DNA of 58,371 nucleotides from Chitinispirillaceae bacterium (GTDB lineage Bacteria; Fibrobacterota; Chitinivibrionia; Chitinivibrionales; Chitinispirillaceae), in the NCBI GenBank assembly GCA_016929415.1, contig JAFGIW010000027.1, forward strand, positions 1 to 58,371, in the 5' to 3' direction. The position numbers and the translations under genes were made by a program. The notes below the pieces were generated by a model. It saw only the letters and a program-made list of their open reading frames with translations. It searched no databases and was not told the origin of the DNA. Numbering within the stretch: the stretch's first letter is position 1; each line of letters starts with the position of its first letter. Positions 35,601-45,950 of the stretch are shown here, in pieces.

Positions 35601-37217
35601 GTGAAAACAGACCTTGACATAGCACGCGAAGCACAGCCGAAACCGATCAACGAAATAGCCGCCGGTATCGGTTTGACGCCCGAGGACATCATACCCTACG
35701 GCCATCTGATCGCCAAATTGCCGATCAGACTGCAAAAGACCATTGCCGACCGGCCCGACGGCAGACTGATTCTCGTTACCGCAATGACCCCCACACCCAA
35801 AGGCGAGGGGAAGACCACAACCACTATCGGACTCGGACAGGCGCTTTCCGCGATCGGCAAGAAAACCATGATTGCCATCAGGGAGCCGTCGCTCGGTCCC
35901 TGTTTCGGCGTCAAGGGCGGTGCGGCCGGCGGCGGGTATTCACAGGTGCTCCCCATGGAGGCGATTAACTTCCACTTCACCGGCGATCTGCATGCGGTGA
36001 CCATGGCCCACAACCTGCTTGCAGCGGTTGTCGACAATCACCTGCACCAGAAAAATGAGCCGCAACTCAACCCGCGTAAAGTAGCCTGGAAACGTGCCAT
36101 CGACATGAACGACCGGTCCCTGCGCAATGTCATTGTGGGGTTGCAGGGACAGGGAACCAACGGTGTCATGCGGGAAGAGGGGTTCGAGATCACCGCGGCG
36201 TCGGAAGTGATGGCGGTTTTCTGCCTCGCCGACAATTTGAACAATTTAAAGGAGCGTCTGGGTCGCATTATCGTCGGTTACAACGACCTGTCGCAACCGG
36301 TGACGGCATCCAATCTTGGCGTCCATGGTGCCATGACGGCGCTGCTGAAAGACGCGCTTGCCCCCAATCTGGTCCAATCGATCGAGGGGACCCCGGTGCT
36401 GGTACACGGCGGTCCGTTTGCGAATATCGCCCATGGCTGCAACACGCTCATCGCAACCCTCATGGCGCTTAAACTCGCCGACTACGTCGTGACCGAGGCG
36501 GGATTCGGTGCCGACCTCGGGGCGGAAAAATTTTTCGATATAAAGTGCCGGATCGGCAACCTGACGCCCGCAATCACCGTGATGGTGGTCACCCGCCGGG
36601 CCATTGCGCTCCACGGCATCGAAAATGTAAAGAAGCACGTCGAAAATATGGGACTTTTCAACATCCCCGTGGTCGTATCGATCAACCGTTTCGCCGATGA
36701 CAGCCGGGAGGATCTCACCGATATTCAGCGGAAGCTCAACGGCCTCGACATTCCTGCGGTCATCACCGACTACCGCGAGAGCGGCGGCAACGGGGGGCTT
36801 GATCTCGCTGAACTGGTGTGCCGGCGCTGCGATGTCCCTGCCCGATTTTCATTCCTTTACGATCTCGAACAGCCTCTGGAGCAGAAGGTCCGCACGATTG
36901 CCGGCAGGATGTATGGAGCAGCCGGAATTGAACTGTCTTCCGCGGCCAAACGCGATTTTGAACGGCTCGAAACACTCGGTTTCGGGAACCTCCCGGTCTG
37001 TATCGCCAAAACTCCCGCATCGCTGAGCGACAATCCGAAGCTTGCCGGCCGGCCAAGCGGTTTTACCGTTACCGTTACCGGCGCAAAAGTGTCCGCCGGA
37101 GCCGGGTTCGTCGTTGTTTACACCGGAGAAATCATGACCATGCCGGGGCTGCCGCGCAAACCGGCGGCACTGTCGATCGATATCGACGACGCGGGAAATA
37201 TCACCGGACTTTTTTGA
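35601..37217 (+). CDS. fhs: Formate-tetrahydrofolate ligase
   Basis: The 538-residue product starts at GTG 35601 (AGAGGA upstream) and has the ATP-binding loop PTPKGEGKTTTTIGLGQAL, REPSLGPCFGVKGGAAGGGY, and GDLHAVTMAHNLLAA, all diagnostic of Fhs. It makes 10-formyl-THF from formate, ATP and THF, feeding purine and formyl-Met synthesis or one-carbon fixation. Length is near the usual 550-560. It is convergent with dut, 14 bases away. Confidence 0.96.
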   Translation: MKTDLDIAREAQPKPINEIAAGIGLTPEDIIPYGHLIAKLPIRLQKTIADRPDGRLILVTAMTPTPKGEGKTTTTIGLGQALSAIGKKTMIAIREPSLGPCFGVKGGAAGGGYSQVLPMEAINFHFTGDLHAVTMAHNLLAAVVDNHLHQKNEPQLNPRKVAWKRAIDMNDRSLRNVIVGLQGQGTNGVMREEGFEITAASEVMAVFCLADNLNNLKERLGRIIVGYNDLSQPVTASNLGVHGAMTALLKDALAPNLVQSIEGTPVLVHGGPFANIAHGCNTLIATLMALKLADYVVTEAGFGADLGAEKFFDIKCRIGNLTPAITVMVVTRRAIALHGIENVKKHVENMGLFNIPVVVSINRFADDSREDLTDIQRKLNGLDIPAVITDYRESGGNGGLDLAELVCRRCDVPARFSFLYDLEQPLEQKVRTIAGRMYGAAGIELSSAAKRDFERLETLGFGNLPVCIAKTPASLSDNPKLAGRPSGFTVTVTGAKVSAGAGFVVVYTGEIMTMPGLPRKPAALSIDIDDAGNITGLF

Positions 37218-37231
37218 GGGGCAACGGGGGC

Positions 37232-37693
37232 TTATACTCCCGTATGCCCGAATCCTCCGTCGCCGCGATCCGACCCGTCAAGCGTTTCCTGCTCCGAAAA
37301 GGCGAGGTGCGACGCCACCTCCATGGGAACGAGCTGTGCAATGCGGTCGCCGTGCTTTATGACGAACGGTTGCGGGCTCAGGTTGACGAGGATCACCTTG
37401 ACTTCACCGCGGTAATCCGCATCAACGGTGCCGGGGGCATTAAGGACGGTGATGCCGTTTTTCACCGCGAGCCCGCTGCGGGGACGGACCTGAATCTCAT
37501 AGCCTGCGGGAATTTCGAAACAGAAACCGGTAGGTATAAGCGCACGCGATCCCGGCAGCAGTTCAAGGGGCTCTTCAAGCGCCGCACATACATCACACCC
37601 GCTGGAGCCTGCGGTCATGCGCTGCGGAAGCGGCAGGCCGGCGCCGTGGGGAAGCCGCTTCGCGATTATTGAGATGGGGGAAGTATCGTTCAT
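37232..37693 (-). CDS. dut: dUTP diphosphatase
   Basis: The 153-residue product has the trimeric dUTPase motifs in order: [10 protein letters not shown] (motif 1), [12 protein letters not shown] (2), [13 protein letters not shown] (3), GDRIAQLV (4) and the C-terminal glycine-rich [10 protein letters not shown] (5), the flexible arm that closes over the substrate. It removes dUTP and supplies dUMP. It follows pnp on the same strand after a 34-base gap. Confidence 0.95.
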   Translation of the reverse strand: MNDTSPISIIAKRLPHGAGLPLPQRMTAGSSGCDVCAALEEPLELLPGSRALIPTGFCFEIPAGYEIQVRPRSGLAVKNGITVLNAPGTVDADYRGEVKVILVNLSPQPFVIKHGDRIAQLVPMEVASHLAFSEQETLDGSDRGDGGFGHTGV

Positions 37694-37727
37694 CGGCTAT
37701 CACCGGCACCTTATGGTTGCGGCATTC

Positions 37728-39800
37728 TTATAACAGCGCCTTCCGGCTTAACTTGACTTTTCCGAAACGGTCGAACCCGATCAGCTTGACCTGCAGCTTG
37801 TCGCCGACCTGGAGCACATCCTCGACTTTCTCCACCCGCCGGTTCTCCAGTTCGGAGATATGGACGAGTCCGTCCTTTCCGGGCAGGAATTCGACGAACG
37901 CGCCGAAATCGACAATGGTTTTCACCACCGCATCGTACACCGCACCGAGTTCCGGTTCGGCGACAATGCCCTGAATGCGCTTGAGTGCGGCGTCGCGCTG
38001 ATCCTTGTTCGCCGAGGCAATCTGAACGGTACCGTCGTCTTCGACAAAAATGGTGGTGCCGGTGGTGTCCTGTATGTCACGGATCACCTTACCGCTGGGG
38101 CCGATGATCTCTCTGATCTTATCCTTGTCAATAACGATGGTGCTGATGCGCGGGGCAAACACCGAAAGCTCTTTGCGCGATTCAGGTATGGTCTTTTCCA
38201 TGATTTCGAGAATCTGGAACCGCGCTGTGCGGGCTTTTTCAAGCGCTTCCTGCATGATCTGCGGGGTGATACCCGCGATCTTGATATCCATCTGGATGGC
38301 GGTCACCCCGCTTCTGGTACCGGCAACCTTGAAATCCATATCGCCGACATGGTCTTCCGTACCAAGAATATCGGTAAGGATCACCACCTGCTCTCCCTCT
38401 TTGATAAGTCCCATGGCAACGCCCGCAACGTGCGTTTTGATCGGTACCCCCGCAGCCATCAACGAGAGGGAAGAACCGCATATCGAGGCCATCGACGAAG
38501 AACCGTTCGATTCGAGGATCTCCGATACTACGCGGATCGTATAGGGAAAACTCTTTTCACTCGGAAGCACCGGCGTCAGCGACCGTTCAGCAAGATGACC
38601 GTGACCGATTTCGCGCCTGCTGACCGATCCCAGACGCTTCACTTCACCAACCGCGAACGGCGGGAAATTGTAGTGGAGCATGTACGATTTGTCGTATTTT
38701 CCCTGGATACTATCGATGTGTTGCAGATCGAGTTTGGTGCCGAGCGTCGCCGCCACCAGCGCCTGCGTTTCGCCGCGGGTAAAGAGCGCGGCACCATGGG
38801 CGCGGGGCAGCACATCAAGTTCACAGGTGATCGGACGGATGACGTCGACCGGCCGGCCGCCAATGCGTACGCCCTGCTCAAGAATACTCTTGCGGATATC
38901 ACGGCGTTCAATGTCGGAAAGAATTTCCGCGATGACCGTCTCTTTTTCAGGAAACCGTTCGGCCAGGGAGGTTTGTACTTCTTTGAGCAGCTGGTCGATA
39001 CCGCTGTATCGCTCCTGTTTGATGCCCCTGAAACTGATGTCATGGATACGATCGGCTACGGCAGATTCGACTGCTGCAATCAGTTCCGGATCAATCACCG
39101 GCGCTTCAACGGCGAGTTTGGCTTTTCCGGCCTTCGCAATGATCTCTTTCTGAATTGCCACCAGTTTTTTAATCTCCTGATGCGCCAGAAGGAGCGCTTC
39201 AATCAGTTTCTCCTCACTGATTTCAAACGCGCCGCCTTCAACCATCATGATTGAACTTTCAGTCCCTGCCACTACTATATCAAGTGCACCTGCTTCAGTC
39301 TCTTCCAAAGAGGGAAAGACCTTCAGTTCACCGTTGACCATACCGATCCGTACCCCCGCTACCGGATCGGAAAAGGGCATATCGGAAAGACAGAGCGCGC
39401 ATGAGGCGGCGTTGATCGCCATAACATCGGCATCATAGGTCTCATCCGCCGAAACCACGGTACAGATTACCTGCACCTCATTGCGGTAGAAGTCAGGGAA
39501 AAGGGGTCGAATTGGCCTGTCGACCAGTCGCGCCCCAATAATCTCCTTTTCGCTCGGCCGCCCTTCGCGTTTGATAAAGCCTCCCGGAATGCGTCCTGCG
39601 GCGTAGGTTTTAGCGATAAATTCCACCGTAAGCGGGAAAAAATCGCGTTCAGAACTTTCAGTACCGTTACAGGCGGTCGCCAGGACCATGGTATCACCAA
39701 TGCGGGCAACAGCTGCGCCATTTGCCTGCTTCGCCATCCGGCCCGTTTCAAGTGATATTTTAGTTCCGCTGATGTCGATTTCGACGGTATGACATGTCAT
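37728..39800 (-). CDS. pnp: Polynucleotide phosphorylase
   Basis: The 690-residue product has two RNase PH cores (GRMAKQANGAAVARIGDTMV; RTRPITCELDVLPRAHG-like VIRPITCELDVLPRAHG), the linking helical domain, a KH domain (KIREIIGPSGKVIRDI) and an S1 domain (GAFVEFLPGKDGLVHISEL) at the C-terminus. GAGGAG lies 10 bases before the ATG. It degrades RNA 3'-5' with phosphate and can add tails. rpsO lies upstream, the classical arrangement. Confidence 0.96.
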   Translation of the reverse strand: MTCHTVEIDISGTKISLETGRMAKQANGAAVARIGDTMVLATACNGTESSERDFFPLTVEFIAKTYAAGRIPGGFIKREGRPSEKEIIGARLVDRPIRPLFPDFYRNEVQVICTVVSADETYDADVMAINAASCALCLSDMPFSDPVAGVRIGMVNGELKVFPSLEETEAGALDIVVAGTESSIMMVEGGAFEISEEKLIEALLLAHQEIKKLVAIQKEIIAKAGKAKLAVEAPVIDPELIAAVESAVADRIHDISFRGIKQERYSGIDQLLKEVQTSLAERFPEKETVIAEILSDIERRDIRKSILEQGVRIGGRPVDVIRPITCELDVLPRAHGAALFTRGETQALVAATLGTKLDLQHIDSIQGKYDKSYMLHYNFPPFAVGEVKRLGSVSRREIGHGHLAERSLTPVLPSEKSFPYTIRVVSEILESNGSSSMASICGSSLSLMAAGVPIKTHVAGVAMGLIKEGEQVVILTDILGTEDHVGDMDFKVAGTRSGVTAIQMDIKIAGITPQIMQEALEKARTARFQILEIMEKTIPESRKELSVFAPRISTIVIDKDKIREIIGPSGKVIRDIQDTTGTTIFVEDDGTVQIASANKDQRDAALKRIQGIVAEPELGAVYDAVVKTIVDFGAFVEFLPGKDGLVHISELENRRVEKVEDVLQVGDKLQVKLIGFDRFGKVKLSRKALL

Positions 39801-39933
39801 GTACGTGCGCTCCTCATGTTAAATGTAAAGGTATGGTGACCAGTGCCGCCGATGCATGCACGACAGTGGATGACGCTGTTGGCAAGGGAATGAATCATTA
39901 ATTGACAGACTATGCATGCAACGACCATGGATT

Positions 39934-39953
39934 GCGGATTATCATTAATCCGC
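39934..39953 (-). other. Hairpin in the rpsO-pnp spacer
   Basis: GCGGATTA and TAATCCGC form a perfect 8-base-pair stem with a 4-base loop, 38 bases after the rpsO stop. No T-run follows, so it is not a plain terminator. In E. coli the same spacer carries an RNase III-cut hairpin that controls pnp; a similar role here is inference. Confidence 0.6.
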
Positions 39954-39990
39954 CGCCGAGAACGGTTACGGGGAATAATCGTCTGGTCCA

Positions 39991-40260
39991 CTATTTTCTG
40001 ATATTCAGTTTTTTGATCAGGGTACGATAGCGTTCGATGTCGGTTTTGATCAGGTAATCGAGCAGCGATCGACGCTGCCCCACCAGTTTGAGAAGACCAT
40101 AACGGGTATGGTGATCTTTTGCGTGGGTTTTAAGATGCTCGGTAAGCTGGTTGATCCGTTCCGTCAATAAAGCGATCTGGACATCGGTTTTACCGGTGTT
40201 TTTTTCATCAGCGCCGTGTTCGACGGTGATTTCCTTCTTACGCTCTCTTGTTAATGGCAT
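39991..40260 (-). CDS. rpsO: 30S ribosomal protein S15
   Basis: The 89-residue product has the standard S15 length and sequence ([43 protein letters not shown]). GGAGGAGAAGG lies directly before its ATG. Its first 23 bases overlap the end of ribF, as in many bacteria with a ribF-rpsO-pnp order. Confidence 0.98.
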   Translation of the reverse strand: MPLTRERKKEITVEHGADEKNTGKTDVQIALLTERINQLTEHLKTHAKDHHTRYGLLKLVGQRRSLLDYLIKTDIERYRTLIKKLNIRK

Positions 40261-41200
40261 GACCCTTCTCCTCCATAAAAAAATTCCGTACAGTTTTTAC
40301 ATCATCATCTATTTGCGCGCTAAGCTCCCTGGTCGTGGGGAATGCACGATCCTTCCGAACGAACCGGTGGAGCCGCAACCGGGCCTCTTCACCGTATTCC
40401 GGAAACGTCCCTCCCTCGTCGAACGCATGGAACTCGAAATGAGTCGTTCGATCTGCAAAGGTCGGACACTCCCCGAAATAAAGTGCACCGGTCTGTAGAA
40501 GACCCTTGAATTCCAACTCGGCTGCATATACTCCCGCAGGCGGTAACACTTTTTGCGAAGGCGGCCTTATAAAATTGAGAGTAGGAAAACCAAGCTGGGA
40601 ACCTATGTTCACACCGGGTATTCGTTCAGTCGAAATCAGATAGGGATGCCCCAGCATCTCAACGGCTTCGACTATGCGTCCGTCAGTTATGTTCACCCTG
40701 ATCTGTGTCGATGAAACAACCCTCTGCTGCTGTTCCAACAGATCAGCAATAAACGGTGTAATATGATATTTGCTCATGACATTGTGCAAAAAATTCTTCT
40801 CACCTGACCGGTCCTTTCCAACTCCATGATCTTCTCCCATAACCCATTCTACTGCATGAATTTGTTGTATCATGACCTTTTCAATAAAATCTTCCGGCGA
40901 AAGCCGGCTGAATGCCGCGGTAAAAGGTATACAAAGCAGGCGATCAACATTTAAAGGTTCAATAAGGCGAACCTTTTCATCAAAGGTTGTCAGGATTTCA
41001 AACGGCATCTCCGGATTGAGTACCAGACGCGGATGGGGATCAAACGTAACAAGTACACTCATGCAGCCCCGTTTTTGTGCCCGTTGAACTACCTTATCGA
41101 TGAGGTATCGATGTCCTTTGTGCACCCCGTCAAAATTGCCGACCGAGACCACAGTAGTTGTCCCGTCACCAAGGCGGTCACCCGGCTGAAGAAGCCGCAC
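40238..41200 (-). CDS. ribF: Bifunctional riboflavin kinase / FAD synthetase
   Basis: The 320-residue product starts at GTG 41200 with GGAAGGAG 6 bases upstream; a longer frame from 41305 is rejected. The N-terminal FMN adenylyltransferase has [16 protein letters not shown] and the C-terminal kinase has [15 protein letters not shown] and the PPAGVYA strand. It makes FMN and FAD from riboflavin and ATP. The start lies inside the last 23 bases of truB, so the genes are coupled. Confidence 0.94.
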   Translation of the reverse strand: MRLLQPGDRLGDGTTTVVSVGNFDGVHKGHRYLIDKVVQRAQKRGCMSVLVTFDPHPRLVLNPEMPFEILTTFDEKVRLIEPLNVDRLLCIPFTAAFSRLSPEDFIEKVMIQQIHAVEWVMGEDHGVGKDRSGEKNFLHNVMSKYHITPFIADLLEQQQRVVSSTQIRVNITDGRIVEAVEMLGHPYLISTERIPGVNIGSQLGFPTLNFIRPPSQKVLPPAGVYAAELEFKGLLQTGALYFGECPTFADRTTHFEFHAFDEGGTFPEYGEEARLRLHRFVRKDRAFPTTRELSAQIDDDVKTVRNFFMEEKGHAINKRA

Positions 41201-42086
41201 CCGGCACTCCTTCCGGTGAAAGGAACACGTGTGAGGGGTGAAAAACATTTCCTTCAACCCTGATGAGAACCGCTGCCAGTTCCTCCCCCTTAAAAAGCAT
41301 GACATTCCGACTGTTTATTGGAAATAATTGGGGCAGAACAATGTCCCTGCCGTATGCCACCTTCTGCACCGTCGAATGATCGATCTGCAGACGGGGAAAC
41401 TCGTCAAAGGTCCGCCGGACCGACAAGATGGGTGTTGATGCAGTCACGTCTTCAAGCCGGTGTGCATCTGCAAGTTTAAATTTCCCGCACGACCTCCGTC
41501 GTATCGACGATGCATATCCGACCGTGTCGAGTTTTGATGCGATATCACGCGCAAGCGCCCTTACATAGGTACCCCCGGAGCATTCGACAAGACATTGTGC
41601 CCTTCCGGTACATTGCTCATAATGCAGCAATGAAAGGGAATAAATCGTGATCTCCCGTGGCGGCAATTGCGGGGCCCTCCCATTGCGGGCTAGTGAATAA
41701 GCACGCACCCCATTTATTTTAAGCGCTGAAAAAGCAGGAGGCGTCTGCATTTGAAGACCGATAAACAAGGGAATGGCCGAAACAAGGGTATCATGGTCCG
41801 GAATCCGACCTTCAGAATGGACTATGGTACCCGCTGCATCCAGTGAATCAGTCTGCGTCCCGAATTGGATAGTGAACGCATAGGTTTTCGGTTCGGTCGG
41901 CAGAAATTTGATAAGTCGGGTCGCCTGACCGAAGGCGAGAACAAGCACTCCTTCCGCCTGCGGATCGAGAGTACCGGCATGGCCGATTTTTCTGCATGAA
42001 AAAATCGTCCGCATCCGGCGAACGACATCAAAAGAGGTCACGCCCTTCGGTTTGTCAACAAGAAGAAAGCCGCTGTTTTTATTCAA
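41178..42086 (-). CDS. truB: tRNA pseudouridine-55 synthase
   Basis: The 302-residue product starts at TTG 42086 (GGAGG 4 bases upstream), overlapping the previous stop as TTGA. It has KPKGVTSFDVVRRMR, the catalytic-Asp motif GHAGTLDPQAEGVLVLA and the RALARDIASKL stretch, all TruB hallmarks. It makes pseudouridine 55 in the T-loop of tRNAs. The C-terminal PUA-like region is short but present. Confidence 0.95.
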   Translation of the reverse strand: MNKNSGFLLVDKPKGVTSFDVVRRMRTIFSCRKIGHAGTLDPQAEGVLVLAFGQATRLIKFLPTEPKTYAFTIQFGTQTDSLDAAGTIVHSEGRIPDHDTLVSAIPLFIGLQMQTPPAFSALKINGVRAYSLARNGRAPQLPPREITIYSLSLLHYEQCTGRAQCLVECSGGTYVRALARDIASKLDTVGYASSIRRRSCGKFKLADAHRLEDVTASTPILSVRRTFDEFPRLQIDHSTVQKVAYGRDIVLPQLFPINSRNVMLFKGEELAAVLIRVEGNVFHPSHVFLSPEGVPGAASSAG

Positions 42087-43033
42087 CCCACCTCCTGCCT
42101 CAAAATATCGAGCATAAAGGGGAAAGACTCACCATACGGCCGGTTTACCGTACACCCTGCAGCGCTGGAATGGCCGCCGCCCCCGGGAATCTTCTGGGCG
42201 ATTTTTCCGACATCGATATTCCCTTTTGAACGGAGGCTGAAATGGGACTCCTTATCGTTGTATTTGATCAGCATCCCCACTTCAACACCTTCTGCGATGA
42301 TCGTATTGTCCGCCATCCCCTCGCTGTCGCTGTAATGAGCGCCAAGCTCGTCGAGAACGGCAAGGGGCATCTCCATGCAACATACTTTGCCGTCGAGATA
42401 AAACTGCAGCGTCGACCAGATGCGCGCCTGCAGAAGCAGTGCCCGCGGCGTATGTGAGGCATACACCCTTTCATAAATCCTCGAGCAATCTGCCCCGTGC
42501 TCGACAAGTTCGGAACAGTATTTGAGAATCGTGCTTGTCGTATTTGTGAACCGGAAACCGCCGGTGTCGGTCATGATCGCAGTATAGAGCGCTTCGGCGA
42601 CATACGGCGGATAATCGATCGCGCAATCGTTGAAAAAACGGTAAATGATAGCCCCGGTCGCCGCTGCATGATTATCGACGATATTAATTTTCCCGAATCG
42701 TGCATTATCACGATGGTGATCGATATTTACCATGACCGGTGCAATAGCCTCAACACTCCAGCCGAGACGGCTAATATTCGAGCAGTCAAGCACGACCAAA
42801 ACATCGAATGTCGAACCGGGCCTGGCGGTGAGCACGGTATCGTGAGCGGTAAGAAAGGAAAACTTTCCCGGTACGGGGTCCTTGTTGTAAAGAACTACCT
42901 CTTTTCCGAGTGATGCCAGATACCATCTCATCGCCACCTGCGATCCGACGGAATCTCCATCAAGGCTCATATGGGAGGAAATCAGGAAACGGCGATTGGC
43001 ATCAATAAGTAAACGAAAATCATCCCACATCAT
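42083..43033 (-). CDS. nrnA: DHH-DHHA1 phosphoesterase, NrnA-like oligoribonuclease / pAp phosphatase
   Basis: The 316-residue product has the DHH-family motifs HMSLDGDSVGSQVA, VVLDCSN, the DHH triad in NIDHHRDNARFG, MTDTGGFRF, and a DHHA1 end with GGGGHSSAAG. NrnA degrades nano-RNA and removes the 3' phosphate of pAp; the related RecJ is longer. Lying between rbfA and truB is a conserved location for this gene. It overlaps rbfA by 14 bases and truB by 4. Confidence 0.9.
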   Translation of the reverse strand: MMWDDFRLLIDANRRFLISSHMSLDGDSVGSQVAMRWYLASLGKEVVLYNKDPVPGKFSFLTAHDTVLTARPGSTFDVLVVLDCSNISRLGWSVEAIAPVMVNIDHHRDNARFGKINIVDNHAAATGAIIYRFFNDCAIDYPPYVAEALYTAIMTDTGGFRFTNTTSTILKYCSELVEHGADCSRIYERVYASHTPRALLLQARIWSTLQFYLDGKVCCMEMPLAVLDELGAHYSDSEGMADNTIIAEGVEVGMLIKYNDKESHFSLRSKGNIDVGKIAQKIPGGGGHSSAAGCTVNRPYGESFPFMLDILRQEVG

Positions 43034-43379
43034 CGTGAATTTCTTTAAGAAGCTGATGAATATGTTCTACATGTTCCATCGTATCGTCAAGCTTGAAATA
43101 GAGGCGGGGGAAATGCTTCACGGTAATACGGGCGGCGACAAGCCTCTGGATAAAAGAAGCAGCTTTGTTGAGCGCTTCGATGGCCTTCCCGGCCTTTATT
43201 TTCTCGTCGAATATACTGACGAACACCGTCGCGTTTCTTATGTCGGGGGCAAGGTTGATTCCGGTGATCGTCACGATCGGCGGAACGCGCGGGTCGCGCA
43301 GTTCGCGGGCGATCACCGCGACTATTTCGCGTCGTATCAATTCAGCCAATCGTTCTTTATGAAAATGCGGCGCAGCCAT
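43020..43379 (-). CDS. rbfA: 30S ribosome-binding factor A
   Basis: The 119-residue product has the RbfA pattern: RLAELIRREIVAVIA-like start (ERLAELIRREIVAVIAR), ELRDPRVPPIVTITGINLAPD, NATVFVSIFDE and KHFPRLYFKLDDTMEH near the end. It helps mature the 30S subunit and 16S rRNA 5' end. It lies 7 bases after infB. Confidence 0.94.
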   Translation of the reverse strand: MAAPHFHKERLAELIRREIVAVIARELRDPRVPPIVTITGINLAPDIRNATVFVSIFDEKIKAGKAIEALNKAASFIQRLVAARITVKHFPRLYFKLDDTMEHVEHIHQLLKEIHDDVG

Positions 43380-43386
43380 TACAGAC

Positions 43387-45846
43387 CTATTTCACACTGG
43401 AAAGCTTGCGTGCGATTTCGACCTCTTCGAACACTTCAATACGGTCCGCTTCCCGGTAATCCGACCAGTTTTCAATAGTCAAGCCACACTCATACCCGCC
43501 CTGCACCTCGCGCACGTCTTCCTGCAGGTGACGCAAACTGTGAATACGTCCCTCGGTCGCGACGATATCGTCGCGGATGAGCCGCACCCGGTCACCGCGA
43601 CGCACCGTACCGGATTCGACAAATGAACCGGCAACTATACCGACCTTTGACACCTTGAACACTTTTCTGATGACCACGGATCCGATGATATTCTCTTTAA
43701 TCTCAGGCTTGAGCATCCCCTCCATGGCATTGCGAACGTCGTCGAGTACTTCGTAAATGATCCGGTAGGTGCGAATCTCGACACCTTGTTTTTTTGCCAG
43801 TTCCCGGATTTTTGTATTGGGACTAAGGTGGAAACCGATGATGAGGGCCTTCGATGCCATAGCCAGATCGATATCGGTCTCTTTGATCGCGCCGACGTTT
43901 TTATGGATAACGCATACTTTTATCTCCGCAGTACTTACTTTTTCCAGCGAAGCCGCAAGTGCTTCAACCGATCCGTCAACATCGCCCTTGATGATCAGGT
44001 TGATCGTCTGCATGCTGCCTGCTTTGATCTGTTCGTAAAGATGATCAAGTGAAATGGTTCCGATGGTACGAAGCTCACGCTCCTTTTGTGCGAGCCTGCG
44101 GCGTGCGCTTATTTCCCTCGCGTCCTTCTCGTCGTCAACGACCCTGAACGAATCACCCGCCTGCGGCGTACCCGACAACCCCAGCACCAGTACCGGTTGA
44201 GAGGGACCGGCACTCTCCACGAGGTGACCGTGTTCATTGAACAGTTCGCGGACGCGGCCTGAATAAATTCCGGTAATGAACGGATCGCCCTTACGAAGGG
44301 TACCCTTCTGCACGAGTATCGTCGCGATCGGGCCCTTTCCCTTGTCAAGTTCTGATTCGATCACCACGCCGTTTGCTTTTCCAACAGTATTTGCCTTGAG
44401 TTCGAGGATCTCGGTCTCGAGCGCCAGCACTTCCAGAAGACGGTCGATTCCCTCCCCCGTTTTCGCGGATATCTCCACGCATGATACCTGACCGCCGTAA
44501 TCTTCAACCAGGACATTGTACTGCGCCAGCTCACCTTTCACGCGGTCGACGTTGGCGGTTGGCAAGTCTATTTTGTTAATGGCAACCACCAGAGGAACCC
44601 CGGCGGCGCGTGCATGATCGATGGCTTCCTTGGTTTGCGGCATTACCCCTGATTCGGCGGCAACCACCAACACGATCACATCGGTGATCTGCGATCCGCG
44701 GGCACGCATGGCGGTAAACGCCTCATGACCCGGGGTGTCGAGAAACGTCACCGACCCCTGCTTTGTCTGGACCTCGTATGCCGCGATATGCTGGGTGATC
44801 CCCCCCTCTTCCCCTGAAACGATATTCGCTTTTCTGATGAAATCCAGAAGCGAAGTTTTCCCGTGATCGACATGGCCCATGACCGTCACGACCGGCGCAC
44901 GGGGGGATACCTGTCCATCGCCGGTTTCCGATTCAACCTCATCGGCTTCCGGAGCATATTCGGTCATGAGTTTCGCATTATAACCGAACTCGTCGGCGAC
45001 CATTTCAATTGTTTCAAAGTCAAGCCGCTGGTTGATCGTCACGAACAGGCCGAACTCCAGGCATTTTGCGATGACATCGGCAATCGGCACGTTCATCATA
45101 TTGGAGAGTTCATTCACCGTGACAAACTCCGCGACATTAAGAGCTTTCTTACTCTCGTCAAGAACTTCTTCCTGTGCGGCAGCCTCTTTTCTATATTTCT
45201 TTTTTGTAAAACCGGAACCGATTTTGGCAAGAGTCTTTTTTACGTTTGCCTTGAGTTGAAATTCGTCGATTTCGGGCCGTTCATTTCGTTTTTTCGCCTT
45301 TTTCTTCTCTTTTCGCCGTGTTGATGGCTTCCCGGCCTCTCCCGCTTTCTGCTCAGCAGGCGGCTTTTCCGCCCCGCCAGCCTGCGGGTACTGCGGTATG
45401 TAAGTCTGTTCTCTCCCTCCGCTCGAAACCGTACCCGAAGTACCCCTGCCGCGTTCCCTGAAAGCGGCGTGTCGTGCCGATCGCAACCGGCTGGTCTGGT
45501 CATCCTGCACAGAGCGAGCAGCCGGCTCGGTAATATGTTCATGGGCCGACGGCTGCATCGCAGCTTCAACCGAACTAATGTTCTGTACTGCCGGAGCGCT
45601 CTCTTCATTGCCCTTCCCGATCAACTCTTCCCGGGCCCGTGTGAGCATCTGTTTTTTCCGTTCATACTCTTTTTTGATTTCAGCACGTTCCTGTTCGAAT
45701 TTCTTTTTGATGTCATCACGGAGACTCTCGTCTACCGTACTCATGTGGCTTTTTACGGGAATGCCCATACCGCGAAGCATCTGCACAAGCGCTTCACTCG
45801 ATACTTTAAACTCCTGAGCTAATTTGTAGACTTTCTCTTTTGCCAT
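43387..45846 (-). CDS. infB: Translation initiation factor IF-2
   Basis: The 819-residue product has an N-terminal IF2_N unit ([20 protein letters not shown]), a charged spacer of about 170 residues, a second IF2_N-like region ([20 protein letters not shown]), then the G domain with [20 protein letters not shown] and NKIDLP, and domains II-IV. It brings initiator tRNA to the 30S subunit with GTP. GAGAGG precedes the ATG. It lies between nusA and rbfA, the usual place. Confidence 0.97.
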   Translation of the reverse strand: MAKEKVYKLAQEFKVSSEALVQMLRGMGIPVKSHMSTVDESLRDDIKKKFEQERAEIKKEYERKKQMLTRAREELIGKGNEESAPAVQNISSVEAAMQPSAHEHITEPAARSVQDDQTSRLRSARHAAFRERGRGTSGTVSSGGREQTYIPQYPQAGGAEKPPAEQKAGEAGKPSTRRKEKKKAKKRNERPEIDEFQLKANVKKTLAKIGSGFTKKKYRKEAAAQEEVLDESKKALNVAEFVTVNELSNMMNVPIADVIAKCLEFGLFVTINQRLDFETIEMVADEFGYNAKLMTEYAPEADEVESETGDGQVSPRAPVVTVMGHVDHGKTSLLDFIRKANIVSGEEGGITQHIAAYEVQTKQGSVTFLDTPGHEAFTAMRARGSQITDVIVLVVAAESGVMPQTKEAIDHARAAGVPLVVAINKIDLPTANVDRVKGELAQYNVLVEDYGGQVSCVEISAKTGEGIDRLLEVLALETEILELKANTVGKANGVVIESELDKGKGPIATILVQKGTLRKGDPFITGIYSGRVRELFNEHGHLVESAGPSQPVLVLGLSGTPQAGDSFRVVDDEKDAREISARRRLAQKERELRTIGTISLDHLYEQIKAGSMQTINLIIKGDVDGSVEALAASLEKVSTAEIKVCVIHKNVGAIKETDIDLAMASKALIIGFHLSPNTKIRELAKKQGVEIRTYRIIYEVLDDVRNAMEGMLKPEIKENIIGSVVIRKVFKVSKVGIVAGSFVESGTVRRGDRVRLIRDDIVATEGRIHSLRHLQEDVREVQGGYECGLTIENWSDYREADRIEVFEEVEIARKLSSVK

Positions 45847-45950
45847 TGGTTACCTCTCCGTATGACTATTCCCGGTGTCGGTTAAAATACGTTACGCTTA
45901 CCGGCAGTATCGTTTTTCCGCTGACAGGAAGCCATGGAAACATTTCTTAT

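Noticed and set aside
37860..39254. 464-codon plus-strand ORF
   Set aside because: It is antisense to pnp, which is unmistakable; the composition of the product is not protein-like.
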